From Diospyros lotus (taxonomy: Eukaryota > Streptophyta > Magnoliopsida > Ericales > Ebenaceae): DNA of 64,000 nt. Made by a program: the position numbers and the translations under genes. A model generated the notes under the pieces. It searched no databases, was not told the DNA's origin, and worked only from the letters and a program-made list of their open reading frames with translations. Shown here in pieces: positions 20,670-33,000 of the stretch. How positions within the stretch are numbered: the stretch's first letter is position 1; each line of letters begins with the position of its first letter. The stretch lies in assembly GCF_014633365.1 (NCBI RefSeq), contig NC_068348.1:372001-436000 (forward strand), written 5' to 3'.

Positions 20670-22946
20670 TGGAATCATCGAATAATAATCAAGAATTCCT
20701 CATGGTTCGTGAGGAACATGGATTTGGGAGGAGCAATGATCAGAACCACTTACTGATCAATAATCCACCTAATGCTTCTTCTTCTTCTTCTTCTTCTTCT
20801 TCTTCTGTGTTAGTCCACAACAACTGCCATCCCATGACGGTCAAGCTCTCTTTGCAGGTTAATTCCTTCTTCTTGCCTTAATTTGTAATTTCAATTCATC
20901 TGTAGCTACGTACGTACTGATATTCTTCTGATCAATTACAGCTGCAAAGCCCGTCTACATTAAATTTAACGCAGTTAATTAGTTTAATTAACATTCTTGC
21001 TATCAATGTTTAATTTGGTTTTAAGGGACGCGAAGTTATCGTCTCTTCGGACGACAAGCCTCCGCTGGGTTTGACCCTCACCAAAACGCCATATTTTCTG
21101 GGGACACAGCTATCCCAAGCGAGCAGCCGAAGATCAGCTTCTTCTTCTCCTTCTGCTTCTTCTTCTTCTTCTGAGACGCATCACAATAATCCCATCATCC
21201 TCCAAAGATTTCAAGCACAGACGACGACCCCGACCCCGACCAATCAGTTTCAGTCTCCTCATCACCACCCAGCGTCCGATAAGTTGAAGGCTTCAAACTT
21301 CCCCGCAATGTTCATCAAGATTGGTTCTTGGCAGAGGGTAGCCATGAATGAAGGAGAGTTGGTGGGAAAAATTTACTACGCCAAAAGGAAGATCGTTTGG
21401 GAAGTTTTAGATGGGGCCTTGAAGAGTAAGATTGAAATACAATGGCCGGATATTGAGGGAATTAAAGCCATCATCCCTGATGATGATGGTCATGATGCTC
21501 AAGCAGCAGGAGTACTAGAACTCGAGGTTAATTACTTTTGAACGTATATAACTTAATTTTGTATTTCTTCTTCTATCAAACTAGCTATACTGGTAGTTAA
21601 TTAAGATATCATTGAGTTTCTAACTTTACAATTAATTAATTGGGACAGTTAAACCAGCCACCCCGCTTCTTCCGAGAGACTAAGCGGCAGCCCCGAAAGC
21701 CCACCCTTTGGACACCGTCGACGGATTTTACTGGAGGGCAAGCTCCCATATGCAGGTGTATAAACTTATAATCATCCTTTAATTATCCCATATATATATA
21801 TATATATGGTTGTGTTTGTAATGGTCTTCTAGATTAGTTAGTCTTAATTAATTAATAATCTAAGTTGATGAACAGTAGTTTCACTAACAAACACTTAATA
21901 ATTAATTGGTCTACTCGCATGGATCTTTCCAAGTTGATGAAAGATGATTATTAGCAAGATGAACATGATGATAGCTAGCTTTGATTTCCTTGATCATTAA
22001 CTAGTTAATTACCACTACTAGTACATGTACATAACATGCATGCATGAAAAGAGTGGAAATTAATGATTAATTAATGAGCAGGAGGCACCTAATCAAGTTT
22101 CCCGGAGGACTTCTTAACAAACCCTATGAGAAGCTTCTGCAGTGCGATCCTCGGCTGTTGGAGCTCAGCCGGCAACCTTTCCCAAGGATCAGGTCTCCAT
22201 ACTTTCACTTGGAATATGATAATACCTTCAATTTCATATCATCATCACCAGCAGCAGCGGCAGCTGGAGGAGCCCATACCAGCTGGCTGCAACAGCAATA
22301 CTGTCCTCTCCCTGCTTCCTCTCCATTACCAGTTTCTCCCCATCCATTAATGCTTCAGAATCTCAACCCTATTCGTGCTCTTTGGGACTCAAACGATCCG
22401 ACTAGTCAAAGGGCTGCTGCCACGTACAGTAATGTTAGTAATCATCATTGGGATCAAGGAGCGACCAATATTAATATTGTCGAAGACACTTCTTTTTATT
22501 CGAGGGATCAGGATCACATTATTCAAGGGCTGCCACATTTCTCATCATCAGCGGCGGCAACCCTACTACAAGAACAAGCAGCTAATTATGGAGCAGCTGC
22601 TCCCAACACTCTGGCCTCACTGCAGGGTGATATTGAACGGCTTTTCAAAGGTGATTCCCAATCTCTATCCTTGGACGAGGGAGTACTCATGGAGCCATTT
22701 AATGCTCCCGATAACAATGGACTGATCAATGACGACTTGCAGCAGCAGCAGTATAAACCAGAAGAATTAATTAATGGCGAAATTTTCAGAGCGGATGGTG
22801 GCCTACTCTGCCCACAACCCCTCCACGGCTTACCTCCACAAACTTCTAATGATGAGAACGGAATGATGCCTCTTCCCAATGATATTGATTATTATTATTA
22901 TTATGCATCGTCTTACACTGATGCTGGCTATGGGATCCAACCATAG
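20669..22946 (+). CDS. ASG1/TRF-like family protein (four coding exons)
   Basis: Exons read by splice sites and frame are 20669-20857, 21026-21526, 21649-21755 and 22082-22946, giving 553 codons plus stop with all junctions in phase. Exon 1 has a Ser run and NCHPMTVKLSLQ. Exon 2 starts GREVIVSSDDKPPLGLTLTK, followed by a Ser/Gln-rich linker and the conserved LKASNFPAMFIKIGSWQRV...EGELVGKIYYAKRKIVWEVL...KIEIQWPDI. Exon 3 gives LNQPPRFFRETKRQPRKPTLW...STDFTGGQAPIC. Exon 4 opens with RRHLIKFPGGLLNKPYEKLLQCDPRL. This order matches the plant-specific family that includes Arabidopsis ASG1 (AT2G24100), often labelled TRF-like; its biochemical role is not established. The C-terminal half is low-complexity and acidic, ending in a Tyr run. 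Membership is quite sure; the exact orthologue is not. Confidence 0.85.
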
Positions 22947-24050
22947 CAAGCAAGCAATTTTTTTGAAGTGGGCGCGGTGGCCTCACTCTCGTTGGCTGGT
23001 TGCTTTGCTTGCCTTGACAATTTTTTTTTTTTTGGAAGAGATTCTAGTGGTAGTACATCTTCAAAAGCATTAATTATGCGAATTTTTATGGGGGGTATGT
23101 ATGGATCAAACCATAAGTAAATACACAAACTTTGGTAGATGATGAGTAGAGTACTGTTTGTGAATAATTAATCTAGTGTCTCCTCGCCATCTCTTGTAAT
23201 TTGTGTCGTCAAATGAAGGCAGTTTCCATTTTCTTAGGGTGGAAATTGCCACTCTAGTCTAGTATAAAAGATAAAAAGTGTTTCCATTTTTTAAGTTGTC
23301 TTCAATTTGCTAATAAACAAATTTGAAGTTCTACTGCGACAATTGCAATATTTCTGGATGAATATGTTGTACGTGGCCTATATTAACTAATTAAATCTTA
23401 AATCTTCTTTCCAATCTATTGGGTCCAAAAGTAGATGAATGTATATATGTTGATTTCGCTTGTCAACAATGAGCAGTTGCAGGATCAGATCAAACTAATT
23501 AGTTTCTCCTTCTTACACCCTTCCTTTGGGTATAACTTAATCTGCAATTATAGGACACTATATAAAATTTGTTCTTTGCCAACCCTCAATGTACGTTAAG
23601 TGTCCCGGTCGATCAGAGCAGCAAATAGTATCTGCACAAACAATCCTTCTGAGTTAAAGCTTTGTCATGGTCCAATTTGGATTAAGAATCACATGAGTCC
23701 TCCTTACACTTGTTAATTATTTTTTCTACTTTTTTTTTATTTATAAATACATAAAATAAATCTGAGTTTTTAATCACCACACCAAAGGGAATGGGGATTC
23801 CTAATCCAATAATGGACTGTTAGGAGGAAACAGTATAGAAGATTGTTACAGTCCACCTGAGGAATGACCAATAATGGACTATTTCTTCAACTTACAACAC
23901 AATAAGATAAAATCAAAGCCAAAAATTGAGAAAGAATTGGAGAAGCAGAAACAAACTACCTGACCAGCGAAATTAATTAATTAATTAATTAAATATCAAA
24001 GGGAACTGACAAGATTGATTTGTCAGTATAACAAGGGGGCCCCGCCTAGA
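22947..24050. other. 3' flank between convergent genes
   Basis: Space between the ends of the plus-strand ASG1-like gene and the minus-strand SPX-MFS gene. It probably holds both 3' untranslated regions. (TTAA)n occurs near 23970-23992. No further gene is seen. Confidence 0.45.
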
Positions 24051-27000
24051 CTAATAAAGAGAGTTGAAAGTACAGAAAGTGGCGATAATGGAGGCTATGC
24101 AAATTAAGAGTGAAGGCAACAGAGTGACGTTCAAGAGGACACTCTCACCCAAGTACCCAGCTGCAGTTATTGTGACATCTGCAACCACTCGAGCGATTGT
24201 TCCAGCTTCAGTTGAAAGCAATCCACCATTGTAAGTTCCACGAGATAACCTAGATGACATGACTCGAGAGAGAAGAGACAAGTTCACACCTGAAATTTTT
24301 TTAAAAAAAATTAAGATCTTGCAGTTATTCTCGCCTCTAACCAAAAGCTTATAAATTTGACTGTGGAGGAAGGGACCTCCCCAAGCTTAAGGTCAAAATA
24401 CTAAATAAATAGCTTTGTGAATGATTGTCATTGACATGCAGAGATGGAGAAGATAACCATTCCTCGCTTTTGAGAAGGTTAAGAGTAGTTTTAATGACAG
24501 TTTTACTCTTATTTGACAAAGAAGACTGTTTCCAAGAATTGTCTTTATCGTACGCAATATGTTGCAAAAAAAAAAAAAAAAACATTTTACACAAAACTTC
24601 AGCATGCTAGACTTTGCACTCTTAACTCATAGACAAGATCACTCTTAACTAGCGCACCCAAGAATGAACAGTGATCTCTACTTACAATTGTAGCATGAAT
24701 GATGCCAACCACAAATTAAATTTTTTATGTAAAATCGGGACATAGGACAAATATCTTATTAACTGCTAGGAGAAATATTTTAATGTGTAATTCCAAAAGG
24801 GAGATTTCATAAAGATTTCTACGATATACCTTAGGCAGAATTTTTTAGAAAGAGATTTCTGTAAGGAAAAAGTAAATTGGTTTGACTCTCAAAATTCTCT
24901 AGGACTAGTCAAACAAGGATTTTTTTTTTTTTTCTTCATAAAGAAGACATGCTTCAATAAGAAGAGAGATGGAGGTATCTAATATTGAAGGTAGTACTCG
25001 AAATACTTTCATACGATGGTAAAAACATAGATCTACCCCAATTTATTCCGAAACGTTGTTTAGACTGCTTTGCTGAATTCTCTGGGTGATTATTTTGTTT
25101 GTTGTTCCTCCCCGGATCTGCATGCGGAGCTGGTTATGGAATCTGGTTTTCGTCCAGGTTCCTTGCCTATTCGCTATTTAGGCGTCCCTCTGATCTCAAC
25201 GAAACTCATATATACTGATTGTTGTTTGATCCTTGATCGGGTGCGTTCTAGGGTGGGTTCTAGGGTGCCTTTTATCCTTTGTGGATAGATTTCAGCTTGT
25301 TCAATCTGTTCTCTCCACTATCCACATCTATTGGGCCTTTATCTTTATTCTCCCAAAAAAGGTCCTCAAAGAGTTGGAGCAAATGGCTTGTGCCTTCCCA
25401 TGGAGTGGCTCAGAATTATCCTCTCATGAGGCCAAAGTGGCTTGGTTGGACATTTGTTGTCCCAAAGATCAAGGCGGCTTGGGTCTTCGTCCCTTGTTCC
25501 TATGGAATCAAGCCCTTGTTGCTAAACTCACCTGGTGTCTTATGCAGGCTTCCTTTGAATCCCTCTAGATTTAATAGATTCACTCTTAATGTATCAGAGA
25601 ATAGTGCTTTTGGTTCCTTTCGACCCCCTATTCCTGCCCTTAATACTGGTGTAAGCTTCTCCAACTTAGGGGAAAGGTTCGTCAGTTCTTTGGGTGGTAT
25701 ATAGGTGATGGCCAAAGGATCTTTCGGTGGCATGACCGCTGGCATCCCCTAAGGGTGCTTGTTGATGTCTTTTCTCGCCAACTTCTGCGTCAGTTCTATC
25801 TCCCCTCCACTGCTAAGGTTTATGATATTGTTGTGCAAGGTGCTTGTGCTTGGTGCTGGCCTAAGTCAGGACCCTCTCAAGTTCTTTAGCTCCTTCTTTC
25901 CTTGATGCTGGGCCTCGGTCGCTCCCAGCATCTAATGGCATGTTTTTAGTGAGATTTGCGATGTGGGCCTTACAGGCCTGGCGCAATAAGGTCCCCTGAT
26001 TTCGTCTTGTTTGGCATGGGTCTGGACTCTCCTCCTATGCTTTTATCCTATGGCTTGCTATTAGGGAACGCCTGTCCACTCTGGACCGGCTCAATCTCTA
26101 TTTGCCTTTCCCTAACCGATGTTATCTCTGTTAGGCTGCTGTAAGACCCCATTTCGGCATAAGGTTGTCACGTAATTTCAATGAGATTTAAATACCGAAA
26201 AGTGACTTTGATAGTAAAATAAATCGCCGAATCGACAGAAGGGAGTGTTTTAGAGCTTAGATATCAAAGGAAAATAATATAGTATTAATGAGCAATTCGA
26301 GAAGTGATTTTTAGCATCGGAATAAATTAGATCAGGAATAGTTTTCGATATAGCTTTGAATTAGGCCGAAAAATTGAATTGTCATAAGGGACTTTTGATC
26401 TGTTAACGGAACCCTTGAGAGACCTTGATCTTTTAAGTAGAACAACCCTTGAGCGATTTCGAGTCAAAGAGGGAGAGTTTGCAGTCGAAACAAAAATTCG
26501 GGTCTAAGTGTAATTTCTCAAAATTGCCTGAGAGAGGTCAAAAGGACGATTTTTCGAAGTCTTTGGGGGATGAAATAAGGATTTTTGGAACTTGAGAGTC
26601 TAAATGGAAATGATAGAAAGTTCAGGGGCTTGATAGAAAGGGCCAAAGTGTAAAAGTCAAAATTTGGAGGGGCGAAAGTGTAATTTCGCAAAAGAAGAAG
26701 CTGTCGGCCATCAATCGACATTTCCGACCGCGGGGAACCCAAGGAGGGTGGTCGAGCATGCATGGGGAGCGAGTCTAGGCCGACATCGAGCAGCGAGGTG
26801 GCCGGAAATTTGAAGAAATTGACCGCGATTTGATTGGCCATGCCAAACCTGTAATCAGCCATTCAAGGCCGTTAGTCGAAGCTTTTGGGTCACCCGAGGG
26901 CAGCTTGAGACATTTAAGGCATCGGGTAAGGCATCCATGAGAGTTTCGAGGGCCGATTTCGCCTATAAAAGGAGCTCGTTTGGCCGAAGGTTTTTGGCAT

Positions 27001-30000
27001 ATTGGAGCTTCACATCGAGGGTGATATCGAACGAATTGAGGGATGAAACCATAAGGCTTTTGTTGCCCATGAGGTAAGGAAGGTTTCTAGAGAGTTTGAG
27101 GCGTTTTCGTGTGCGTTTGAGGGGTATTCGAGCTTGGCCGGAGATGGGAGGCGGGCGATGAGGCTGAGGCTTTGGCCAGTCGGTTGAAGGCCTTTCGGTG
27201 CTCGTTTCAGGCATCAAGAGGTGGCATTATGATCGACTTGGAGAGGGCTACCAGTTGGTGTGGTCGCAGAAGGATTCTGGTCGTCGGCCGGCAAGGTGCT
27301 CATCGGAGAAGAAGGCACGCGTGGCCTTCACACGCGGCTGCTACGCGTAACCCACTCTCCAGGCGCGTGGGAGCGCGTGCAAGTGAGTTATTTTTCGATT
27401 TTTTTTTTCATTATGCCTAGAAAATTATTTTAGGAATTTTTGTGCAAAAATATTGGGAAAAAGGTTTGAGGAGATATTTATGTTAGAAAATTAGTGAGGA
27501 AAAATGAGAGAAAAATGGAGAAAATGTGAGGAAATTAAGGAAAAATTAGGGTTTTGATACCTATTGAAATGACTATGATGATTAGGGTGCTTTGAGGCTT
27601 GAGGTGAAGTGACTTGTGCGAAGTTTGAAGTTGGCACAAAAATTGAGGTTGTGCACGCTAATCGAGGCATTCTGAAATTTGTCGAAAGTGAGTGATTCTA
27701 CCTGAAAAACTGTTTTGTTGCATGTGAAATTGTCTACTTCAAACTTGATATGATTTCTTACAAAGGTATTGTTGCATGTAAATGGTTTTAACTTGTGATG
27801 GTTGTTTTCATGAAGGCGGTTCGTCTCTAAATGTTTTATGCATATGTATTGAATTTTGTACGATAAATTATATACATGAAATGATGTTTAAATGATCCAT
27901 AGTTGATGATGTTGGCATTGGCATGTTTGTGTGATGTCTATGTGGGATGTGTGTTGTCAACCTGTGTGAAGTACTTGAGTGATAGCACTAAGGAAGTGTG
28001 CCAAGGGAAAATACCCATTGTGACAGGGGTTGAGATCGGACTTCACCCTTGCGAGTCAACAAGTGGCGGGGCTGCGAGTGGACACCACCCCGGACCGATT
28101 CAAAGTGGCAGGGCTACGAGTGGACACCACCACGGGACCATTGAGCGGTAGTATTGTTCCCGAGGTGGACGTGGGTTCCCAGAGATAGTGTTGATCGTCT
28201 TGTGGCCAAGGTTGTGTTGGGATCTGGATGCTTTTGAGTATGAGTGTAATGCCCAGACAGGTTGTCCCTCTTAAACAGGATTGCGTTGTGCCAATGTGTC
28301 GATGTGGTTGCGTTGCCTTTAGAGAAATTGCATTTTCCCTTGTTAGGGTTAAGTGTTATGTGGGATTCTCTTGAGTTGAGGTATGTCGGAACGTGTCGGT
28401 TTTATTCATGTTGCATATATTTATGAAAATGTTTTTGAACTCTCACTTAGATGATTCATCATCTAATTTGGACTATATCCCTGAAATATTCAAACGTTTC
28501 AGGTAAAAGTAGTGGCGCTAAAGGAAAGGGGTTATCGAGATGTAGCCGTTGATTTCATTGGTAATCGTTAGCATAAATTTTGTTTATGCTCGAGGTGATA
28601 GTAGTTATTGTTGAGAGATGAGACTCGATGTATTTTGTTTTGAAATGTCTTGTCAAACAATTTCTACGTTATGAATAAAGTGAATTCAGTTATGTATATT
28701 CGAGGTTCAATCTTGTTTCCGCTGATGTGATGATATTGCTAATCTTAGCTTATTCTTAATTTAATATGCTGAGATAGTGGATTGGGATTGTCGGGATTTT
28801 GATTTATGTTGAATGAAGGTTGTTGAAAAAAATTATATCCTCGAAATTCCAATTTAACGCGTGTTTTGGGAAAACAGGGTGTTACACTGCTCTAGAGTGC
28901 CACAATCATTTGTTCTTTGTTTGTCCCTTTTCTTGGCAAGTCATCTCTCAGCTTTGTCGTCGGGTGAAGTTTGCATGGCTCTGGCGATGCTAGTCCAAAC
29001 GGATTTTTTGGGCTGCGCATAGATGGTGTGGAAAATCTCCGAGGGTGGCGGCAGCTCGAATTACTCTTCAGGTTGTTTATTTCATCTGGCATGAGCGAAA
29101 TAATCGATGCTTTAGGGACAATATGCACTCCCCTTTCTTAGGTTGCCTATCAGATCCAAACCTTTGTTTGACTCACTTGGTTTCATTGCGTTTCCCTTGT
29201 ACATTGCAAGGTACGACCTTTATCCATTCCTAGCGTCTTTCACCCTCTTGTTTGAGCTAGTCCTCTTTTTCTTCTCTATTGTCGTCATGTTGTATATCCA
29301 AATGCTATTGATCTTCTTGACTGTGAGATTAGGGGTTTTGCAGGTTTGTTGGCTGAGGTCTCCCTTTGATCATTTCCCTCTTCTCGAGATCGCCCTTACC
29401 TACTGCTCACTTATGATTCAGGAGACTTATAAATTTGATGGTCTCCCCCCCCCCCCCCCCCCCCCCCATCCTTCCATCCATTCGGCTCTATCGAGGCCTC
29501 TAGTGCACTCTCCTACCATCCTTAGTCATGGGCTTCCCTCAGTCTTTCGCCTCCGATCTCCTCTCCTCAGTTGGCGAGAGTTTCCTTGGCGATAGTGTTT
29601 GGATCCGTTTCTTTTCCCAGTGATCCTCTCATGCTCTCTTGGGCCTTTTTAGCCTGACTTGGTTGTTGCTGTGTTTTTCCTTTTGCCTCGCATGTTAGAG
29701 GCTGATTCAGTTTTTGTTTTGTTTCTTTTCTTGTGAGTGGGTAGTTTTGTTTCTTGTTTTTTGCGGGGTATGCCCCAGCTTGTTTTGTAGATGCTTGTGC
29801 GGTTTTTCTTGTTAATATATTTTATTTACACACACAAAAAAAAAAATACTTTGCTATGTAACGATTCATCATATGTGGGATACATCAAAAAATATAAGTC
29901 AATCAGATAGACTTACCCTCCAGTACTTCAGCTGAAACAAACATTATGAGTCCAGAGCAGACATATTGTGGCACAGAATATGGAATCATTATGTTGAAGC

Positions 30001-33000
30001 TTAGAAGTATGCCCACGCAAACCATAATTTCAGATGCTAATAAAATTTGCCTGCAATAAGATTGATGAGGAAATATAAACCAACAAGGAACTATAGGAGA
30101 GGGTGACAGATTTAAGAATCTTGCTCACTATTATTATAAACTTATGTAACACATAATAACAGAAGCAACTCTCATATTACCAATTGTAAAAGTTTTATTT
30201 CAAATTTTCTGCAGCACGTCAATGGCAATGTTCAGTTTCTATAAAACAAACTTTCAATGATTAACCAGGAAATGACACTTAATGACTCATCAATGGACAC
30301 CTCAGATAACTATAAGCCATTATTCCACGCAATACAGAAGTTGACTTTGTAAGGAAAAAACTCTGATATAAAACATACTGCCATATTTTATTTCTGAAAG
30401 GAGTTAAGTTTGGCAACTTAATACATTCAAAGTATACATATTTTATTTTCTTCCATTGCACATTGCCCATGTGGATAACCAAAACTAGTTTCAAGAGGAT
30501 AAAAGACAAACAACACAAAACCTTTTCATTTTCAGAAAATAAAAAGTTGTAGAACTTTGTCAGGTGTAAGTCTTTATGACTATTGCCATGGTAACGCAAA
30601 GAATAATATAAAAAAATAGCCAAATAAACTATAGCAGACTACAGATGGATTGCTGGTAGTTCAAATTCCAATTGCAGCAATTAATCACATGGGCTAAACC
30701 AGTAATATGGCCTAAAAGACCTTGCCTATTGCACCAAGTGCTCCATAAACCATCCTCTGGTCAATGGTGATGGTGATCATTATTTTATATGAATTACAAT
30801 CCTACCAATCAAAAGCCACCCCACCCAGTCTTTGTTTTACAACAAAAGGGCATCTCCAGTGCACGAGGCTCCCCAGTCCAAAGTAGGTATAGAATTGCAT
30901 TTCCGCACCTCAACTAGATGCTGGTTAATCTCTGAATTTATGGATTGTCCATGTGAATGACCCATCAGGCAATGATGTTAAAATGTACTCTATTGGCTCC
31001 ATTGGGTGCGGGTGTTAACTTACATTGTCATATTGCTTCTTCATCAGCTTAAGCTTTTAGAGTTCTGTTATATGGTAACAGAGAGACCAAAAAGAAAAAT
31101 AACAAAGGTAATCGGAATTGACATTTTAAGAGGATTTGGTTGTTTAAATCTGATAGTATTGTTGGAAAGTAAATAAACAGAAGTTTTACATCCAAGGATA
31201 ATTACAGAATCTTACATTAGATTTGTCATAATATTCTCTTTTTCTTGAACTTACCTACAGTATAGATCTTCATGGAGGACAATTCCACAAGAATACTGAA
31301 CACACTTTCCAAGAGTAGACAAAATAGTTGGTAAAGTTGCAAGTCCCAAAGAAAAAAAATACGAGGGGTATTAGATATAAAAAGCGAACTACAAAGATAG
31401 TTTAAGAACCTTTTCAAATGGAAAAGGTTCATAAAGCAAAAAGGGGTCTTAGAGATTTAGAAGAAAACTATAAAAATACCATACAAGTCTCAAATGTCAT
31501 TGTAGAGCTGTTAGCAATGTTTTCATGGTGAGAAAGAATGAGGATCCATACCTTAGGTAGGTCTTTGTTAAGTCAAACATGATCCAAATAGGTTATATAA
31601 AGTGAGAGTAAGTTTGATGGAAAGTGGATGCTATGGCAAACCTTAGGTAGGTTTTTGTAATTATCCCCTTTTTCCAAGATGTGATTAATAAGTTGATGTC
31701 GTGTTCCTCTTTTTCTAACATGAGTTTAATTTTGACTTCTGTAAAGAAAATCAACCAACAATGAATTGTCGGCTTAAACTCCAGGTTCATAAGAACAATC
31801 ATAATGAATCTACAACTGCATATAAGTATAGATCACAAGCAAATCTCCATGGAATTACCTGTCTTCAAACATGTTGCTGATGTAGCTTCCAACAACAATG
31901 TTCACAGGGAGAACTGTTAGGCCAAGACATGCAAGAAAAATTGCTACTGTACTCATGGACCAGTTGAAGTAGAATGTGGTTACGACACTAGATTCTGATA
32001 GCAAAATCTCCATTGCATATTTAAGCATGAAGTAAATCAGCAATTGCACCTGAAACATGATTATTAGGTTCTCAATGTTATTTGGTAATATATGATATAT
32101 TTCCAACCAATTGTTATGCCAACAAATACAATTGTGGAAAAATACTGTTCCAATGGTGTTAGCATAAGAATATGATATGATGAGACCATTGAGGTGAAGT
32201 CCATGGGATAATTTCGCACCATGGGAAACTTTGTGATAACTCTAATAACTAGAATGAAAACCAACCACCATGAGTGGCAAAAAGGTGACTGGTTTCTCCA
32301 TGGTTTTGGGGAAGAGACTAGGTGCACAACTGGTAACTCCAACCAGGTATGTCACAGAGAATTGACCTAGGAATGATTCTGCGGTAGCCTAGTACGATGT
32401 GGATCCATGAGCCCTTGGGTGCCCTTTGAGATGTATACATCACTGATGATAATTTGTTAAATAATTGTTGATAGTGGTTCCCAAATTGATTTCATGACCA
32501 CTACATTGAATATCTATATATGAGATATATGCTACACCATGTTATTTGAAATTACCGAATTAAAAATTTATGCATTGGAATGTTTTGGAAATGGAAACAG
32601 TGTTATCCGTATACACATGAAAATATAATTATTTTGGATATGAGCTATATATGTGTAGAATAACTGTTCACTAAGCTGTGAGTTCACCACTTTACCTAAC
32701 CATTTCAGGTGATTAGCAAAATGATGGGAATGGTAGTTGTCTAAGGTTTATTATATACTGAAACAAGACATAGTCATTGAAATGAAGGTGAGAATTAGAG
32801 GGACAATGAGATCACGAACTTGAGATAGGCAAAGATAAAGGGAGAGAGCAGAGGCGCTCATGGAGAAGCAAATCAATGGGGAAGGGATGGGAAGAAAGTA
32901 GGGGAGAGGCTATGGGGAAAGAGGAACCTGATCAGCCAAGGTGATTAGAAAGAAGTTATTGGTGAAAATGAATTTCTACTTCCTAGGAACCCCGGGGAGA

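Noticed and set aside
26518..26862. 114-codon minus-strand frame
   Set aside because: It lies wholly inside the solo LTR.
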